Shown: piece by piece, positions 24,418 through 31,953 of the stretch
How the letters are laid out: every line of letters starts with the position of its first letter
Numbering within the stretch: the first letter of the stretch is position 1
Origin: Vibrio sp. YMD68
GTDB taxonomy: Bacteria; Pseudomonadota; Gammaproteobacteria; Enterobacterales; Vibrionaceae
DNA: 64,000 nucleotides
Assembly (NCBI RefSeq): GCF_029958905.1
Contig: NZ_CP124613.1
Coordinates: 930,001 to 994,000 of the forward strand
Direction: 5' to 3'
The notes under the pieces: model-generated
The model's input: the letters and a program-made list of their open reading frames with translations, nothing else
Databases searched by the model: none
Told to the model about the DNA's origin: nothing
Made by a program: the position numbers and the translations under genes

Positions 24418-24754
24418 GGCCTATTACGTTGAAAAGTTTTGAGGTGATGTTAGTTTCTGTTTTTGTCTCGAGCATCGTTTTCTGGTTGAGCAATATGTGC
24501 ATACGGGGACTCATCATTTAAGTGTGACTTTCAGCGCTTTGTTTGGTCCTGCAAATGGTCAAGTTTTTACGTTAAGTAAGCTCTACAAATTTCGAGCATC
24601 GGTTTCAATTTCAAAACCTTTTGCCAATAATCAGCATTCAATTTTGTGGGCGGCCCCTAACAAATTACTCAAGTGGACGCTCAAACGCTTGGCACTCTTG
24701 GCTTGGAGTTTGGTATGCTTGGGGAATTCAGTGGCAGCGCCACTTAGTAAGGCG
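24412..24754 (+). repeat. Cassette family 2 copy e (divergent), no gene
   Basis: Cassette of 343 bp with the same layout as copies a-d but many substitutions in the first 200 bp. It shares the segments TAAGT-AGCTCTACAAAT and AATAATCAGCATTCAA with them. Gamma attC at the end. Confidence 0.75.
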
Positions 24755-24760
24755 TTAGTT
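24655..24760 (+). repeat. attC site, gamma type
   Basis: Left arm CCCTAAC 24655-24661, right core GTTAGTT 24754-24760. Cut point 24754/24755. Confidence 0.92.
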
Positions 24761-24793
24761 TGCTACAAAGAATTTGGAAGCATTGAGGAAGAT

Positions 24794-25315
24794 ATGAAAG
24801 TAGATATTAGACCAGCCAAGGAAGACGAACTGGAACCTCTCCATTCTTTGGTTATTTCAAATGATGAATGGATGAAGTTCAATGGTCCTTACTTTCCATA
24901 TTCTCACCCAACACTAGAACAGTTTGAAAGTTCATCATTTCAGCGTTTACTAGCGGGCTTAGACTTACAATTAATCACTGTTGACGATATTCCTGTTGGA
25001 ACGGTTAGTTGCTACTGGGAATGTAAAGAAACGCGTTGGCTTGAAGCTGGTGTGGTTATTTATGATGCACAGTATTGGGGTAAGGGAATTGCTGCGCTTG
25101 CTCTACCTTTATGGGTATCATACTTGTTCGCAACTAAAGAAATCGAGAGGGTTGGTTTAACTACTTGGTCGGGTAATCCTCGAATGATGTCTTTGGCTTT
25201 GAAACTGGGTTTTCAGCAAGAAGCAAGACTTAGAAAGGTTCGTTACTACAAGGGTGAATACTATGACTCCGTCAAATATGGGGTGTTACGGTCGGAGTGG
25301 TCAGAACGCAACTAA
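24794..25315 (+). CDS. GNAT-family N-acetyltransferase (RimJ/RimL-like)
   Basis: ATG 24794 follows GAGGA; the longer frame upstream runs through two cassettes and is not used. The 173-residue protein begins MKVDIRPAKEDELEPL. Its acetyl-CoA-binding part has the Q/R-x-x-G-x-G/A-like segment DAQYWGKGIAALAL, followed by VGLTTWSGNPRMMSLALKLGFQQEA, the usual RimJ/RimL C-terminal pattern, and KVRYYKGEYYDSVKYGVL. The substrate (protein N-terminus, amino sugar or antibiotic) is not predictable. Stop in the attC arm. Confidence 0.92.
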   Translation: MKVDIRPAKEDELEPLHSLVISNDEWMKFNGPYFPYSHPTLEQFESSSFQRLLAGLDLQLITVDDIPVGTVSCYWECKETRWLEAGVVIYDAQYWGKGIAALALPLWVSYLFATKEIERVGLTTWSGNPRMMSLALKLGFQQEARLRKVRYYKGEYYDSVKYGVLRSEWSERN

Positions 25316-25438
25316 CAAGCAATTTAAGAGGGATTCACAACGCTTGGCAGTTTTGCTTCTACTTCAAATTTAGTGTTTACGGTACAATGCGTTAGGTTTG
25401 GGTGGAGGCGTTGTTCACCCCTTAATTGGGCGTTATGC
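25310..25438 (+). repeat. attC site, alpha type
   Basis: Left arm AACTAAC 25310-25316, right core GTTATGC 25432-25438. Cut point 25432/25433. Confidence 0.95.
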
Positions 25439-25465
25439 GTACTAATTAACAAGGAAGAATTAAAT

Positions 25466-25891
25466 TTGAAAGGAAACTGTTTGTGTGGAGAGGTTTCGTT
25501 TGAGTTGTCAGGCGAATTACCACCCATCTATCAATGCCATTGTTCTCTGTGTCGCAAGGTATCGGGTTCTTCATCAAATTCAGCGTTGATAGTTGAAGCA
25601 TCAAATTTTAAGTGGCGTTCCGGCGAACATCAAATTAGATCATTTTCTACGAGCTCAGGTTTTAAATCTGAATTTTGCTGTCAATGCGGTAGCCCAGTAC
25701 CGAATATCAGCTCAAGCGGTGATTCATATTGGGTGCCAGCTGGTCTGCTGTCCGAGCCCGTGGATACAAAAGTTTCTGCTCATGTTTATGTTGGCTCTCA
25801 CGCTAGTTGGGACGTGGGTTTTATAAATGACGGTATACCGAAATTTGATACGATGCCAACTGAGAAAGATTGGTTAAAAATATGCAGGTAA
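25466..25891 (+). CDS. GFA-like (glutathione-dependent formaldehyde-activating/CENP-V) protein
   Basis: The start is TTG 25466 after AAGGAAGA; the only ATG near the cassette head (25435) runs into a stop at once. The 141-residue protein shows the GFA zinc-binding signature: KGNCLCGEVSFEL, YQCHCSLCRKVSG with the CxxC pair, and later FCCQCGSPVP. It ends with YVGSHASWDV and a short tail. Family members bind zinc and are linked to S-hydroxymethyl-glutathione chemistry, although many have unknown substrates. The gene's own attC is missing; an IS30-family element follows 21 bases after the stop. Confidence 0.88.
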   Translation: MKGNCLCGEVSFELSGELPPIYQCHCSLCRKVSGSSSNSALIVEASNFKWRSGEHQIRSFSTSSGFKSEFCCQCGSPVPNISSSGDSYWVPAGLLSEPVDTKVSAHVYVGSHASWDVGFINDGIPKFDTMPTEKDWLKICR

Positions 25892-25912
25892 CGCACGCTT
25901 AGTATCAAGTTT

Positions 25913-26973
25913 GAAGTGCGACACTTTCTACAGATGCGCATGAATATACTCCGTTGGTGTTCGATACCCAAGTCTTTTACGTGGGCGCATGTTTAACTTA
26001 TGTGCAATTTCATTACAGAGCTTCTGTGTCACATGTGACATAGAAGTTCGTTTTGGTAAGTATTGTCGTATTAAGCCGTTAGTGTTTTCATTAGTGCCTC
26101 TCTCCCATGAGTGGTATGGGTTTGCAAAGTAAAACAAGCAGTTATGGAATCTTTCTAGTTGTGCGTAGCCGTGAAACTCCGTACCGTTATCTGCTGTAAT
26201 TGTCTTAAAAGGTAAATCTGAACGGGTCATGATTTTACTCATTCTGACATTGAGTCACGCGCTTGTTCTATCATCCATTTGACCTATAAAAGTGTAGCCA
26301 GTCATTCTATCGACCAAAGTGACAATACAATGCTTTGTTCCACGCCCGACAACCGTATCAATTTCCCAGTGCCCAGGCTCTTTTCTGTGCTCAGCAACCT
26401 CAGGTCTTTCAGTTATATGTCGCTTGTTAGCCAGACGCCCACGACTGTCTTTTGAGTTGTACCTTTTGCGTCTTTGTTTTGTGGATTGTCGTAAGTGTTT
26501 CCATAGAGTTCCACCGAGAGTTTTATCGTTCCAAATGTGTTGATAAATGAGCTCATGGCTCATCGTTGGATAGCCTCTAACCTTAAGGTATCCGACAATT
26601 TGCTCAGGGCTCCAATCTAGTCGTAGTAAGGCTCCAGGGAGCTTAAAGTCGATCGCATCATAACGTTTGTTTCTACGTGAACGACTGAGTCGACTACGAG
26701 CCATTTGCTGAGCTCGCTCGGGTTGATACGAGTACCGTTCGAAGAACTTGTTGTAACGAATGTTACGCTCAATTTCACGGTAAATTGTCGCTTTGTGACG
26801 CCCAAGTTGTTTGGCAATTTTAGCGGTACTAATTCCTTGCTTTCTAAGTGCAGAAACCATATACCTTTCATTCTCAGTAAGGTGTGTGTATTTCATGTTT
26901 TTTACTTCTTGGCGGGAGCAAACTTCATGATTATCACACTTTACTGTTTTTATGTTCAGAGGTGTCGCACTTC
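25913..26973 (-). mobile_element. IS30-family insertion sequence (inactive)
   Basis: Terminal inverted repeats GAAGTGCGACAC at 25913 and its complement GTGTCGCACTTC ending at 26973 enclose 1061 bp, with one transposase reading frame on the minus strand that is broken by a stop. No target duplication is evident. The flanking cassette ends do not match each other (head TTATGCGTACT at 25433, tail AGCATTTAAC at 26996). Confidence 0.9.
25928..26896 (-). pseudogene. IS30-family transposase with in-frame nonsense codon
   Basis: The start ATG at 26896 gives MKYTHLTENERYMV, followed by the IS30 helix-turn-helix (GISTAKIAKQLGRHKATIYREIERN) and the first catalytic Asp in HWEIDTVVGRG. An in-frame TGA at 26257-26255 cuts the protein after MDDRTSA. 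The same frame then resumes with LNVRMSKIMTRSDLP, the second Asp in TADNGTEFHG, and the Glu in TNENTNGLIRQ. No frameshift is involved. A single base change (for example CGA to TGA) explains the break. Without read-through the protein lacks two of three catalytic residues. Confidence 0.93.
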
Positions 26974-26989
26974 GTACTTGAATCCAAGC

Positions 26990-27116
26990 ATTTAACAAAC
27001 TGTTCAAGAGGGATTCGTAACGCTTGTCATTTTCAGTTTGATTCAGATGTAGTGTTTGGGGCACAATGCTTTAAGCTTGGTGGTAGCGTTGTTCAGCCCT
27101 TAACGCGTCGTTAACA
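26990..27116 (+). repeat. attC site, alpha variant
   Basis: Left arm ATTTAAC 26990-26996, right core GTTAACA 27110-27116; right side CTTAACGCGTCGTTA. Cut point 27110/27111. Confidence 0.93.
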
Positions 27117-27143
27117 CTCAAAATCAAACAACAAGGAGGTTTT

Positions 27144-27770
27144 ATGTTCCCATTAGAGGTATTTGTTACTTATACATTAGCTTGTTTACTGTTAGTTATC
27201 TCGCCTGGGCCAGATAATTTGCTTGCTATCGGTCGCGGTTTAAGCCAAGGCCGACTGGCGGCAGTAATGTCAGGCATGTCTTCTGGGGCGGGTATTTTGT
27301 TTCATGTCGTCGCAGCTACCTTCGGACTAACTCTTCTAATTCAAACCTCTGAAGTGGCTTTTTACGTAGTAAAACTCGTTGGTGCTGCTTACTTAATTTG
27401 GTTAGGTGTGAAAGTTCTTCGTTCGAGAAATCTGTTTTCATTAGAGCCAGCAAAAAAACAGTCTCTGAAAGTTATCTTTTCAACTGGCTTTCTATCAGCC
27501 GCGCTTAACCCGAAGCCAGGTATGTTTGTTCTTGCTTTTGTACCTCAATTTGTAAACCCAAGTTTAGGGTCAGTGACGACTCAAATGATAGGCTATGGAG
27601 TCTGGTTTGCGTTATTAACAGCCGTTGGCTTTAGCTTAATGGGTGTTTTCTCGTCTCAATTGTCGGAGTGGTTTAGAAACAAACCCAAACTGGTGTCAGG
27701 GTTAAATATTGGCGCAGGCATCACATTCGTTTCTTCTGGGTTAGCAGTTGCGTTTATGAAGCAGCGATAA
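27144..27770 (+). CDS. LysE/RhtB-family amino acid exporter
   Basis: The 208-residue membrane protein starts at ATG 27144 after AAGGAGG. It has the RhtB-family opening VFVTYTLACLLLVISPGPDNLLAIGRGLSQG, with the conserved SPGPD loop, and further membrane segments near residues 40-60, 70-90, 110-135, 145-165 and 185-205. FLSAALNPKPGMFVLAFVPQFV is another family signature. It would export amino acids or derivatives through the inner membrane. As the sole gene of its cassette it may confer a small selective benefit such as amino-acid analogue resistance. Confidence 0.94.
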   Translation: MFPLEVFVTYTLACLLLVISPGPDNLLAIGRGLSQGRLAAVMSGMSSGAGILFHVVAATFGLTLLIQTSEVAFYVVKLVGAAYLIWLGVKVLRSRNLFSLEPAKKQSLKVIFSTGFLSAALNPKPGMFVLAFVPQFVNPSLGSVTTQMIGYGVWFALLTAVGFSLMGVFSSQLSEWFRNKPKLVSGLNIGAGITFVSSGLAVAFMKQR

Positions 27771-27776
27771 TCTAAG

Positions 27777-27901
27777 TGCTAACAAACAGTTTAAGCAGAT
27801 TCGCAACGCTCGGTGATTTTGGTTTGAATCAGCATGGGTGTTTACTGCACAATATTTCAGTTGGGTAGTAGCGTTGCTCACTACTTAATTGGGAGTTATA
27901 C
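27777..27901 (+). repeat. attC site, alpha variant
   Basis: Left arm TGCTAAC 27777-27783, right core GTTATAC 27895-27901, preceded by GGGA rather than GGGC. Cut point 27895/27896. Confidence 0.92.
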
Positions 27902-27927
27902 GTTTCTACAAAAAATGGACTTTTTAC

Positions 27928-28377
27928 ATGGAAATAGTAAAAGCAAAAATTGAGAATTTAGATATTATTTCACCTCTTTTTGATTCGTATCGAGTGTTTT
28001 ATGGTCAAGAAAGTAATCCCGATGTTGCTCGTGAATTTATTCAATCACGCATTAACAATAATGAATCAGTGATATTTTTAGCACTTGACGATGAAGGGAA
28101 TGGTTTAGGCTTTACTCAGCTGTACCCAAGCTTTTCTTCGGTTTCTGCGGCTAGGACTTGGGTGCTCAATGATTTGTTTGTTGCTGATACAGCTAGAAGG
28201 ATGGGTGTGGCTAAGACACTAATGAATGCAGCCAAAGAGATGGGGCTAGAGACCAAAGTAAAAGGTCTGGCTCTGGAAACAGCAGAGAGTAACGTAAATG
28301 CTCAGAAACTGTATGAGTCTTTGGGTTATGAACGAGAGTCAGGGGCGTATCATTACTTTTTGAAACTACAGGCATAA
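27928..28377 (+). CDS. GNAT-family N-acetyltransferase
   Basis: The 149-residue protein from ATG 27928 has the GNAT order: MEIVKAKIENLDII at the start, LGFTQLYPSFSSVSAARTWVLNDLFV (strand beta4), ADTARRMGVAKTLMNAAKEMG (the acetyl-CoA pyrophosphate-binding helix), then LALETAESNVNAQKLYESLGYERE (motif B). No clear ribosome site precedes the ATG. The substrate is unknown. The cassette head TTATACGT does not match the tail GGCATAA, so the cassette may be a recombinant. Confidence 0.92.
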   Translation: MEIVKAKIENLDIISPLFDSYRVFYGQESNPDVAREFIQSRINNNESVIFLALDDEGNGLGFTQLYPSFSSVSAARTWVLNDLFVADTARRMGVAKTLMNAAKEMGLETKVKGLALETAESNVNAQKLYESLGYERESGAYHYFLKLQA

Positions 28378-28498
28378 CAAAGCGTTTGCGGCGGATTCGC
28401 AACACTCGGCATTCTCAGTTTGCTTTTAATTTAGTGTTTGCGGCACAACGGTTTAGGTTTGCTGGGAATGCTGCTCACCCCTTAACGCGGCGTTAGCT
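28372..28498 (+). repeat. attC site, alpha variant
   Basis: Left arm GCATAAC 28372-28378, right core GTTAGCT 28492-28498. Cut point 28492/28493. Confidence 0.94.
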
Positions 28499-28531
28499 TT
28501 CATTATATTCTATCAACATGGAGTTTGTATC

Positions 28532-29176
28532 GTGAATAATTTACAAAAAATAGGGGGAGTTGCTGCTCTTTTGGAATCCATTATTTACGTGTCAGCTTTC
28601 GTGTTTTTTGGTGCGTTCTGGGATTTCCCTACAGATGCTGATACTGCGAAACAATTTGCTTTTCTAGCTAAAAATCAGAATATTTTGTCCGTCGTAAATC
28701 TTATAATGTATGTACTATTTGGCATTATTTTAGCTGTATTAGTGCTGGCAATTCATGATCGTTTGAATGGTCATACGCCAATCCTTTCACAAATTGCTTC
28801 TATCTTTGGTGTTGTTTGGGTGGGTTTAGTCATTGCAAGTGGAATGGTTGCAAATATAGGTTTAGCTGCAGTCTTGGAGCTCTCGGCTAAGGATCCTGAA
28901 CAAGCTATGACAGTCTGGCGGACTATCTACACTGTAGTCGAAGGCTTAGGTGGTGGGAACGAGGTCGTTGGAGGCCTATGGGTTCTATTGTTAAGTTTTG
29001 CTGCTTTAAAAAGTAACGAGCTTCATAAAATATTCAACTATCTTGGGGTTTTAGTTGGTATTTTTGGTATTCTTACTATTTACCCTGCTGAAGTGCTCAC
29101 TGAGATTTTTGGTATAAGCCAAATTGTATGGTTTTCTTGGTTGGGAGTAATCATGCTCACGAGAAAAAAAAGCTAA
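28532..29176 (+). CDS. Multi-pass membrane protein (DUF4386-like)
   Basis: GTG 28532 follows a GGAG ribosome site. The 214-residue protein has six or so hydrophobic segments (near residues 8-28, 50-75, 85-115, 140-160, 166-188 and 192-208), with polar loops containing TDADTAKQFAFLAKNQN and ELSAKDPEQAMTVW. The arrangement recalls DUF4386 membrane proteins, whose function is unknown. There is no enzyme motif. Cassette head TTAGCTTT matches tail AAAGCTAA, so the cassette is intact on its left, but the right attC core is mutated. Confidence 0.75.
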   Translation: MNNLQKIGGVAALLESIIYVSAFVFFGAFWDFPTDADTAKQFAFLAKNQNILSVVNLIMYVLFGIILAVLVLAIHDRLNGHTPILSQIASIFGVVWVGLVIASGMVANIGLAAVLELSAKDPEQAMTVWRTIYTVVEGLGGGNEVVGGLWVLLLSFAALKSNELHKIFNYLGVLVGIFGILTIYPAEVLTEIFGISQIVWFSWLGVIMLTRKKS

Positions 29177-29292
29177 CAAAGCATTTAAGACAGGTTCTCA
29201 ACGCTCGGAATTTTTGATTTTACTTTAGTTTTGTGTCTTCGAAACAATGAGTTGGGTTGCAATGTTGCTCACTACTTAACGTGGCGTGAGCA
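29171..29292 (+). repeat. attC site with mutated core
   Basis: Left arm AGCTAAC 29171-29177. The expected right core GTTAGCA reads GTGAGCA at 29286-29292, so an invariant T of the crossover site is lost. Probably recombination-deficient. Confidence 0.85.
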
Positions 29293-29373
29293 TTTTTTAT
29301 TGACTCATTTCATCTATTATTCATTCTTCGTGGGTTATTCTCCAATATCAAATAAATTAAAGGGTAGTTTGAT

Positions 29374-29922
29374 ATGACTGAATTTGAAAAAATGTGCCAA
29401 GGTCTAGGCTATGATTCTAATAGTCCTGAGTTCGGCATACTTAGAATTAGAGCCTTTGAGCTGTTACAAAAAATAAACCAGCGGCAGTTCGAATCTGCCA
29501 AGCCTTATGTCGCTCAACTATTAGCGTCTTTTGGTGAGAATAGTGTTCTATGTCCACCTTTTTTGTGTGAGTACGGGAAAACTATTTCAGTCGGTCGTGA
29601 CACCTATATAAATATGGGCGTCACAATGCTAGATAATGCAGCCATAAAAATTGGGGATAATGTTTTAATTGGTCCTAATGTACAGTTTTATACTCCGACA
29701 CACTCTCTTGATTGCAAGCAACGCCGGAAGTGGGAAGTGCATTGTCTTCCTATTGATGTTGAAAATGATGTCTGGATTGGTGGTAACGTAGTCATTTGCC
29801 AAGGAGTTACTGTGGGTGCACGCTCGGTAATAGCTGCGGGCTCTGTTGTAACTAAGGATGTCGCTCCAGACACTCTTGTGGGTGGAACGCCTGCAAAATT
29901 GATTAGAGCGCTCACACCATGA
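29374..29922 (+). CDS. Hexapeptide-repeat sugar O-acetyltransferase (Maa/NodL-like)
   Basis: The 182-residue protein starts at ATG 29374 (ribosome site AGGG), with an N-terminal helical part (residues about 1-45) typical of maltose/nodulation O-acetyltransferases. A left-handed beta-helix follows: CEYGKTISVGRDTYINMGVTML, IKIGDNVLIGPNVQFYTPTHSLD with the catalytic-type His, and VWIGGNVVICQGVTVGARSVIAAGSVVTKDV, then GGTPAKLI. It would acetylate a sugar using acetyl-CoA. The substrate cannot be read from sequence. Confidence 0.94.
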   Translation: MTEFEKMCQGLGYDSNSPEFGILRIRAFELLQKINQRQFESAKPYVAQLLASFGENSVLCPPFLCEYGKTISVGRDTYINMGVTMLDNAAIKIGDNVLIGPNVQFYTPTHSLDCKQRRKWEVHCLPIDVENDVWIGGNVVICQGVTVGARSVIAAGSVVTKDVAPDTLVGGTPAKLIRALTP

Positions 29923-29930
29923 AGGCTAGC

Positions 29931-30059
29931 TGCTAACAAAGCGTTCAAGAGGGAAAGTCAACGCTCGGCAAATTTGGTCCAAATCTTGGCATTGGTGTTT
30001 ACGGTGGTAAATCGAGGTTTATTGGTAGCGCGTTGCTGCGTCTTAATGCGGCGTTAGTT
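29931..30059 (+). repeat. attC site, alpha variant
   Basis: Left arm TGCTAAC 29931-29937, right core GTTAGTT 30053-30059. Cut point 30053/30054. Confidence 0.92.
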
Positions 30060-30092
30060 GCCAATTTAAATCTTTCTTCGGAGTCTTGAGTT

Positions 30093-31049
30093 TTGAATAG
30101 AAACATTTCATTAGACATATTAAAATTATCAATGGCCTTAATGGTGGTTGGCCTTCATGCTGGTTTTTTAAGCGAATTTAGTGAGTTGGCGGGATTTTTA
30201 TTTTCACAGGGTATTTTTAGGATTGCTGTTCCTGTGTTTTTTATAATTAACGGATATTATTTTTACTCGACTTTACTTAAGAATAATCAACTTTTTTGGT
30301 TTAAAAGGGTTGCTATATTGTATTTGGTCTGGATGGCTTTCTATTCATTCTTTTGGTTTTCTTTACCAGATTTTACAGCAATAAGTTTTTTTAAGTTATT
30401 TGTCAAAATTGTAATTGGGTACCACCACTTATGGTATATATCTGGAATGATTGGCGCAGCCATTATAGTGATTCTAATTCATAATAAGAATATTGGGTTT
30501 ATAATGACTTGTATTGGGTTGACGTTTATATCTGGCGTATTGATTCAATATACTGGGAATTATCATGTCCTACCTGGAACTATCTTCGATAGAGCCTTCA
30601 ACATTACTTGGATTCACCGTAACTTTTTATTCCTTTCATTTCCGTTTTTCTGTATTGGTTTTCTAATCCATAAGTATTCATTAGAAAAAGAAATATCTGT
30701 TAAGGTCGCATTGTTCTGCACTGTTTTGGGGCTGTTATTTCTATGCCTTGAGTCATATCTGAATTATATACAGCCTCTGAGGGATTTAGGCTTCGATAAT
30801 TATTTAAGTTTGATCTTTGTTTGCCCAGCAATGTTTATATTATTTCTAAATCAAAAGGTAAGTGGAAATAGTAAGAGTATAGCAACCTACTCATCTTCTA
30901 TATATTTTATTCATTCTTTTTCTTTAATATTACTTAGAAGGTTTACCGAATTTGAGGGAACTGGTTTAACAATTGTAGCAATAATTACATCAGCCATATT
31001 TTCTGTATTTATCGTTAGTATAAATAAAAGGGCCAAGTTTATCCTGTAA
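30093..31049 (+). CDS. Acyltransferase family 3 membrane protein
   Basis: The start is TTG 30093 after CGGAG. The 318-residue protein has about ten membrane segments and the family signature NISLDILKLSMALMVVGLHAGF at the N-terminus, with the conserved His of the acyltransferase-3 family. FRIAVPVFFIINGYYF and a later HHLWYISGM segment also fit. Such enzymes O-acetylate exported polysaccharides or lipopolysaccharide at the inner membrane. The cassette ends match (TTAGTTGC / GCAACTAA). It is the last gene cassette before the array boundary. Confidence 0.9.
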   Translation: MNRNISLDILKLSMALMVVGLHAGFLSEFSELAGFLFSQGIFRIAVPVFFIINGYYFYSTLLKNNQLFWFKRVAILYLVWMAFYSFFWFSLPDFTAISFFKLFVKIVIGYHHLWYISGMIGAAIIVILIHNKNIGFIMTCIGLTFISGVLIQYTGNYHVLPGTIFDRAFNITWIHRNFLFLSFPFFCIGFLIHKYSLEKEISVKVALFCTVLGLLFLCLESYLNYIQPLRDLGFDNYLSLIFVCPAMFILFLNQKVSGNSKSIATYSSSIYFIHSFSLILLRRFTEFEGTGLTIVAIITSAIFSVFIVSINKRAKFIL

Positions 31050-31051
31050 GC

Positions 31052-31154
31052 AACTAACAAGGCGTTTAGGACGGACTCCCAACGCTTGGCGTTTACGGCA
31101 CAATGCTTTAATTCTAGTGGTCTGCGTTGCTCACCCCTTAATGCGGTGTTAGGT
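31052..31154 (+). repeat. attC site, shortened alpha variant
   Basis: Left arm AACTAAC 31052-31058, right core GTTAGGT 31148-31154. About 25 bp shorter than its relatives in the loop region. Cut point 31148/31149. Confidence 0.92.
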
Positions 31155-31159
31155 CCAAA

Positions 31160-31257
31160 TGCTAGGCAGTTTCGGTAGTCTGTTTTAATGTGGTGTTTAC
31201 GTGGTAATTGGAAAGTTAAGTGACATTATTTTGTGCCTATTTAGCTTTGCGTTATAA
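31160..31257 (+). repeat. Decayed beta attC remnant at the array end
   Basis: GGCAGTTTCGG, TGTTTACGTGG, AAGTTAAGTGACA, TTTAGCTTTGCGTTATAA occur in the same order as in beta attC sites, but the left RYYYAAC arm is gone and many bases differ. It marks the old terminus of the array. Confidence 0.65.
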
Positions 31258-31450
31258 AGAACAATATTGAGAAATAGAATCGACATATCCTTGCTACAGC
31301 TTGCTTTGTTTAGCGCTAAAGTTAATCATACAGCTTGAGAGACAAACATAGAACCTAACTGGTTGATCTTGGTGCCATGGTCCGAAAGGCTTTAAGTTCT
31401 ATTTCGTCGAAGGTGTTACCACAAGATACTAATTTTCGAGAGGAAATGTG
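31258..31450 (+). other. Non-coding region with a possible structured RNA
   Basis: No gene is seen between the array end and the DUF4144 gene. ATAGAACCTAA (31348-31358) and TTAAGTTCTAT (31392-31402) can form an 11-bp stem with one mismatch, enclosing smaller pairings. It could be a leader element or a small RNA; this is inference. Confidence 0.35.
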
Positions 31451-31774
31451 ATGATTCAATGGCCGTGCATTATAAAACTCGAAGGCGATGATGAGCTGAT
31501 GTATATCGGCTCCAACCAAAATTTACAGGATGAGTGCGAGGGATTGATATTCAGTGACCTTGATGTTCTTATCGACTCAGTAGGTCAAGGATTTACGATT
31601 CGAGAAGTTGATAATAAAGGCATAGTAACGGAAAAAAACAATCAGTCTCTTAGTGTGAGTGAAGTGACATCATTGATACAAGCCCACGAGTTTTCAAAAG
31701 CGGAGATGTGTTTAACAAAAATACATTTCTTGTCTATTTCAGAAGCGATTCAATCTTTGACTTTCACGGACTAA
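31451..31774 (+). CDS. DUF4144-like protein
   Basis: The 107-residue protein begins IQWPCIIKLEGDDELMYIGS and continues ECEGLIFSDLDVLIDSVGQGF, the pattern I associate with the vibrio DUF4144 family of unknown function. AGGAAA precedes both a GTG (31448) and the ATG at 31451; I use the ATG. There is no signal peptide or membrane segment. It is the first backbone gene after the integron. Confidence 0.82.
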   Translation: MIQWPCIIKLEGDDELMYIGSNQNLQDECEGLIFSDLDVLIDSVGQGFTIREVDNKGIVTEKNNQSLSVSEVTSLIQAHEFSKAEMCLTKIHFLSISEAIQSLTFTD

Positions 31775-31953
31775 TATAAGCTAAAGAGCCACTGTATAGC
31801 CTAATAAACGTTAATTCGCGAATGGGCTATACAGACAAACCATCGAAACGAGTTCTTGCAATATCGTTAGACATTTTATACACAAATCGATTCAGTTTGG
31901 GTTAACCTAGGATAAATAAGTATTGAAACACAATCAGTAGGCCTTAATCAGAT

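Larger units (their letters stand above)
1..31257 (+). mobile_element. Chromosomal integron (superintegron) cassette array, distal part
   Basis: The interval holds 44 recognisable attC sites of about 97-129 bp, each running from an RYYYAAC left arm to a GTTRRRY right core, separating short cassettes that mostly carry one gene on the + strand. The integrase gene is not in the window. Cassette orientation places attI to the left, so this is the attI-distal end. The right boundary is a decayed attC remnant at about 31160-31257, after which backbone genes begin. Most genes inside have short leaders and stop codons touching the attC left arm. Confidence 0.97.

Noticed and set aside
1..31257. Regularly repeated sequences suggesting a CRISPR array
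   Set aside because: Repeats are about 97-129 bp, structured, end in GTTRRRY and separate gene-sized cassettes; they are attC sites, not CRISPR repeats.
1..31257. Search for an integron integrase or attI
   Set aside because: No tyrosine recombinase frame is present on either strand; orientation suggests it lies to the left of the window.
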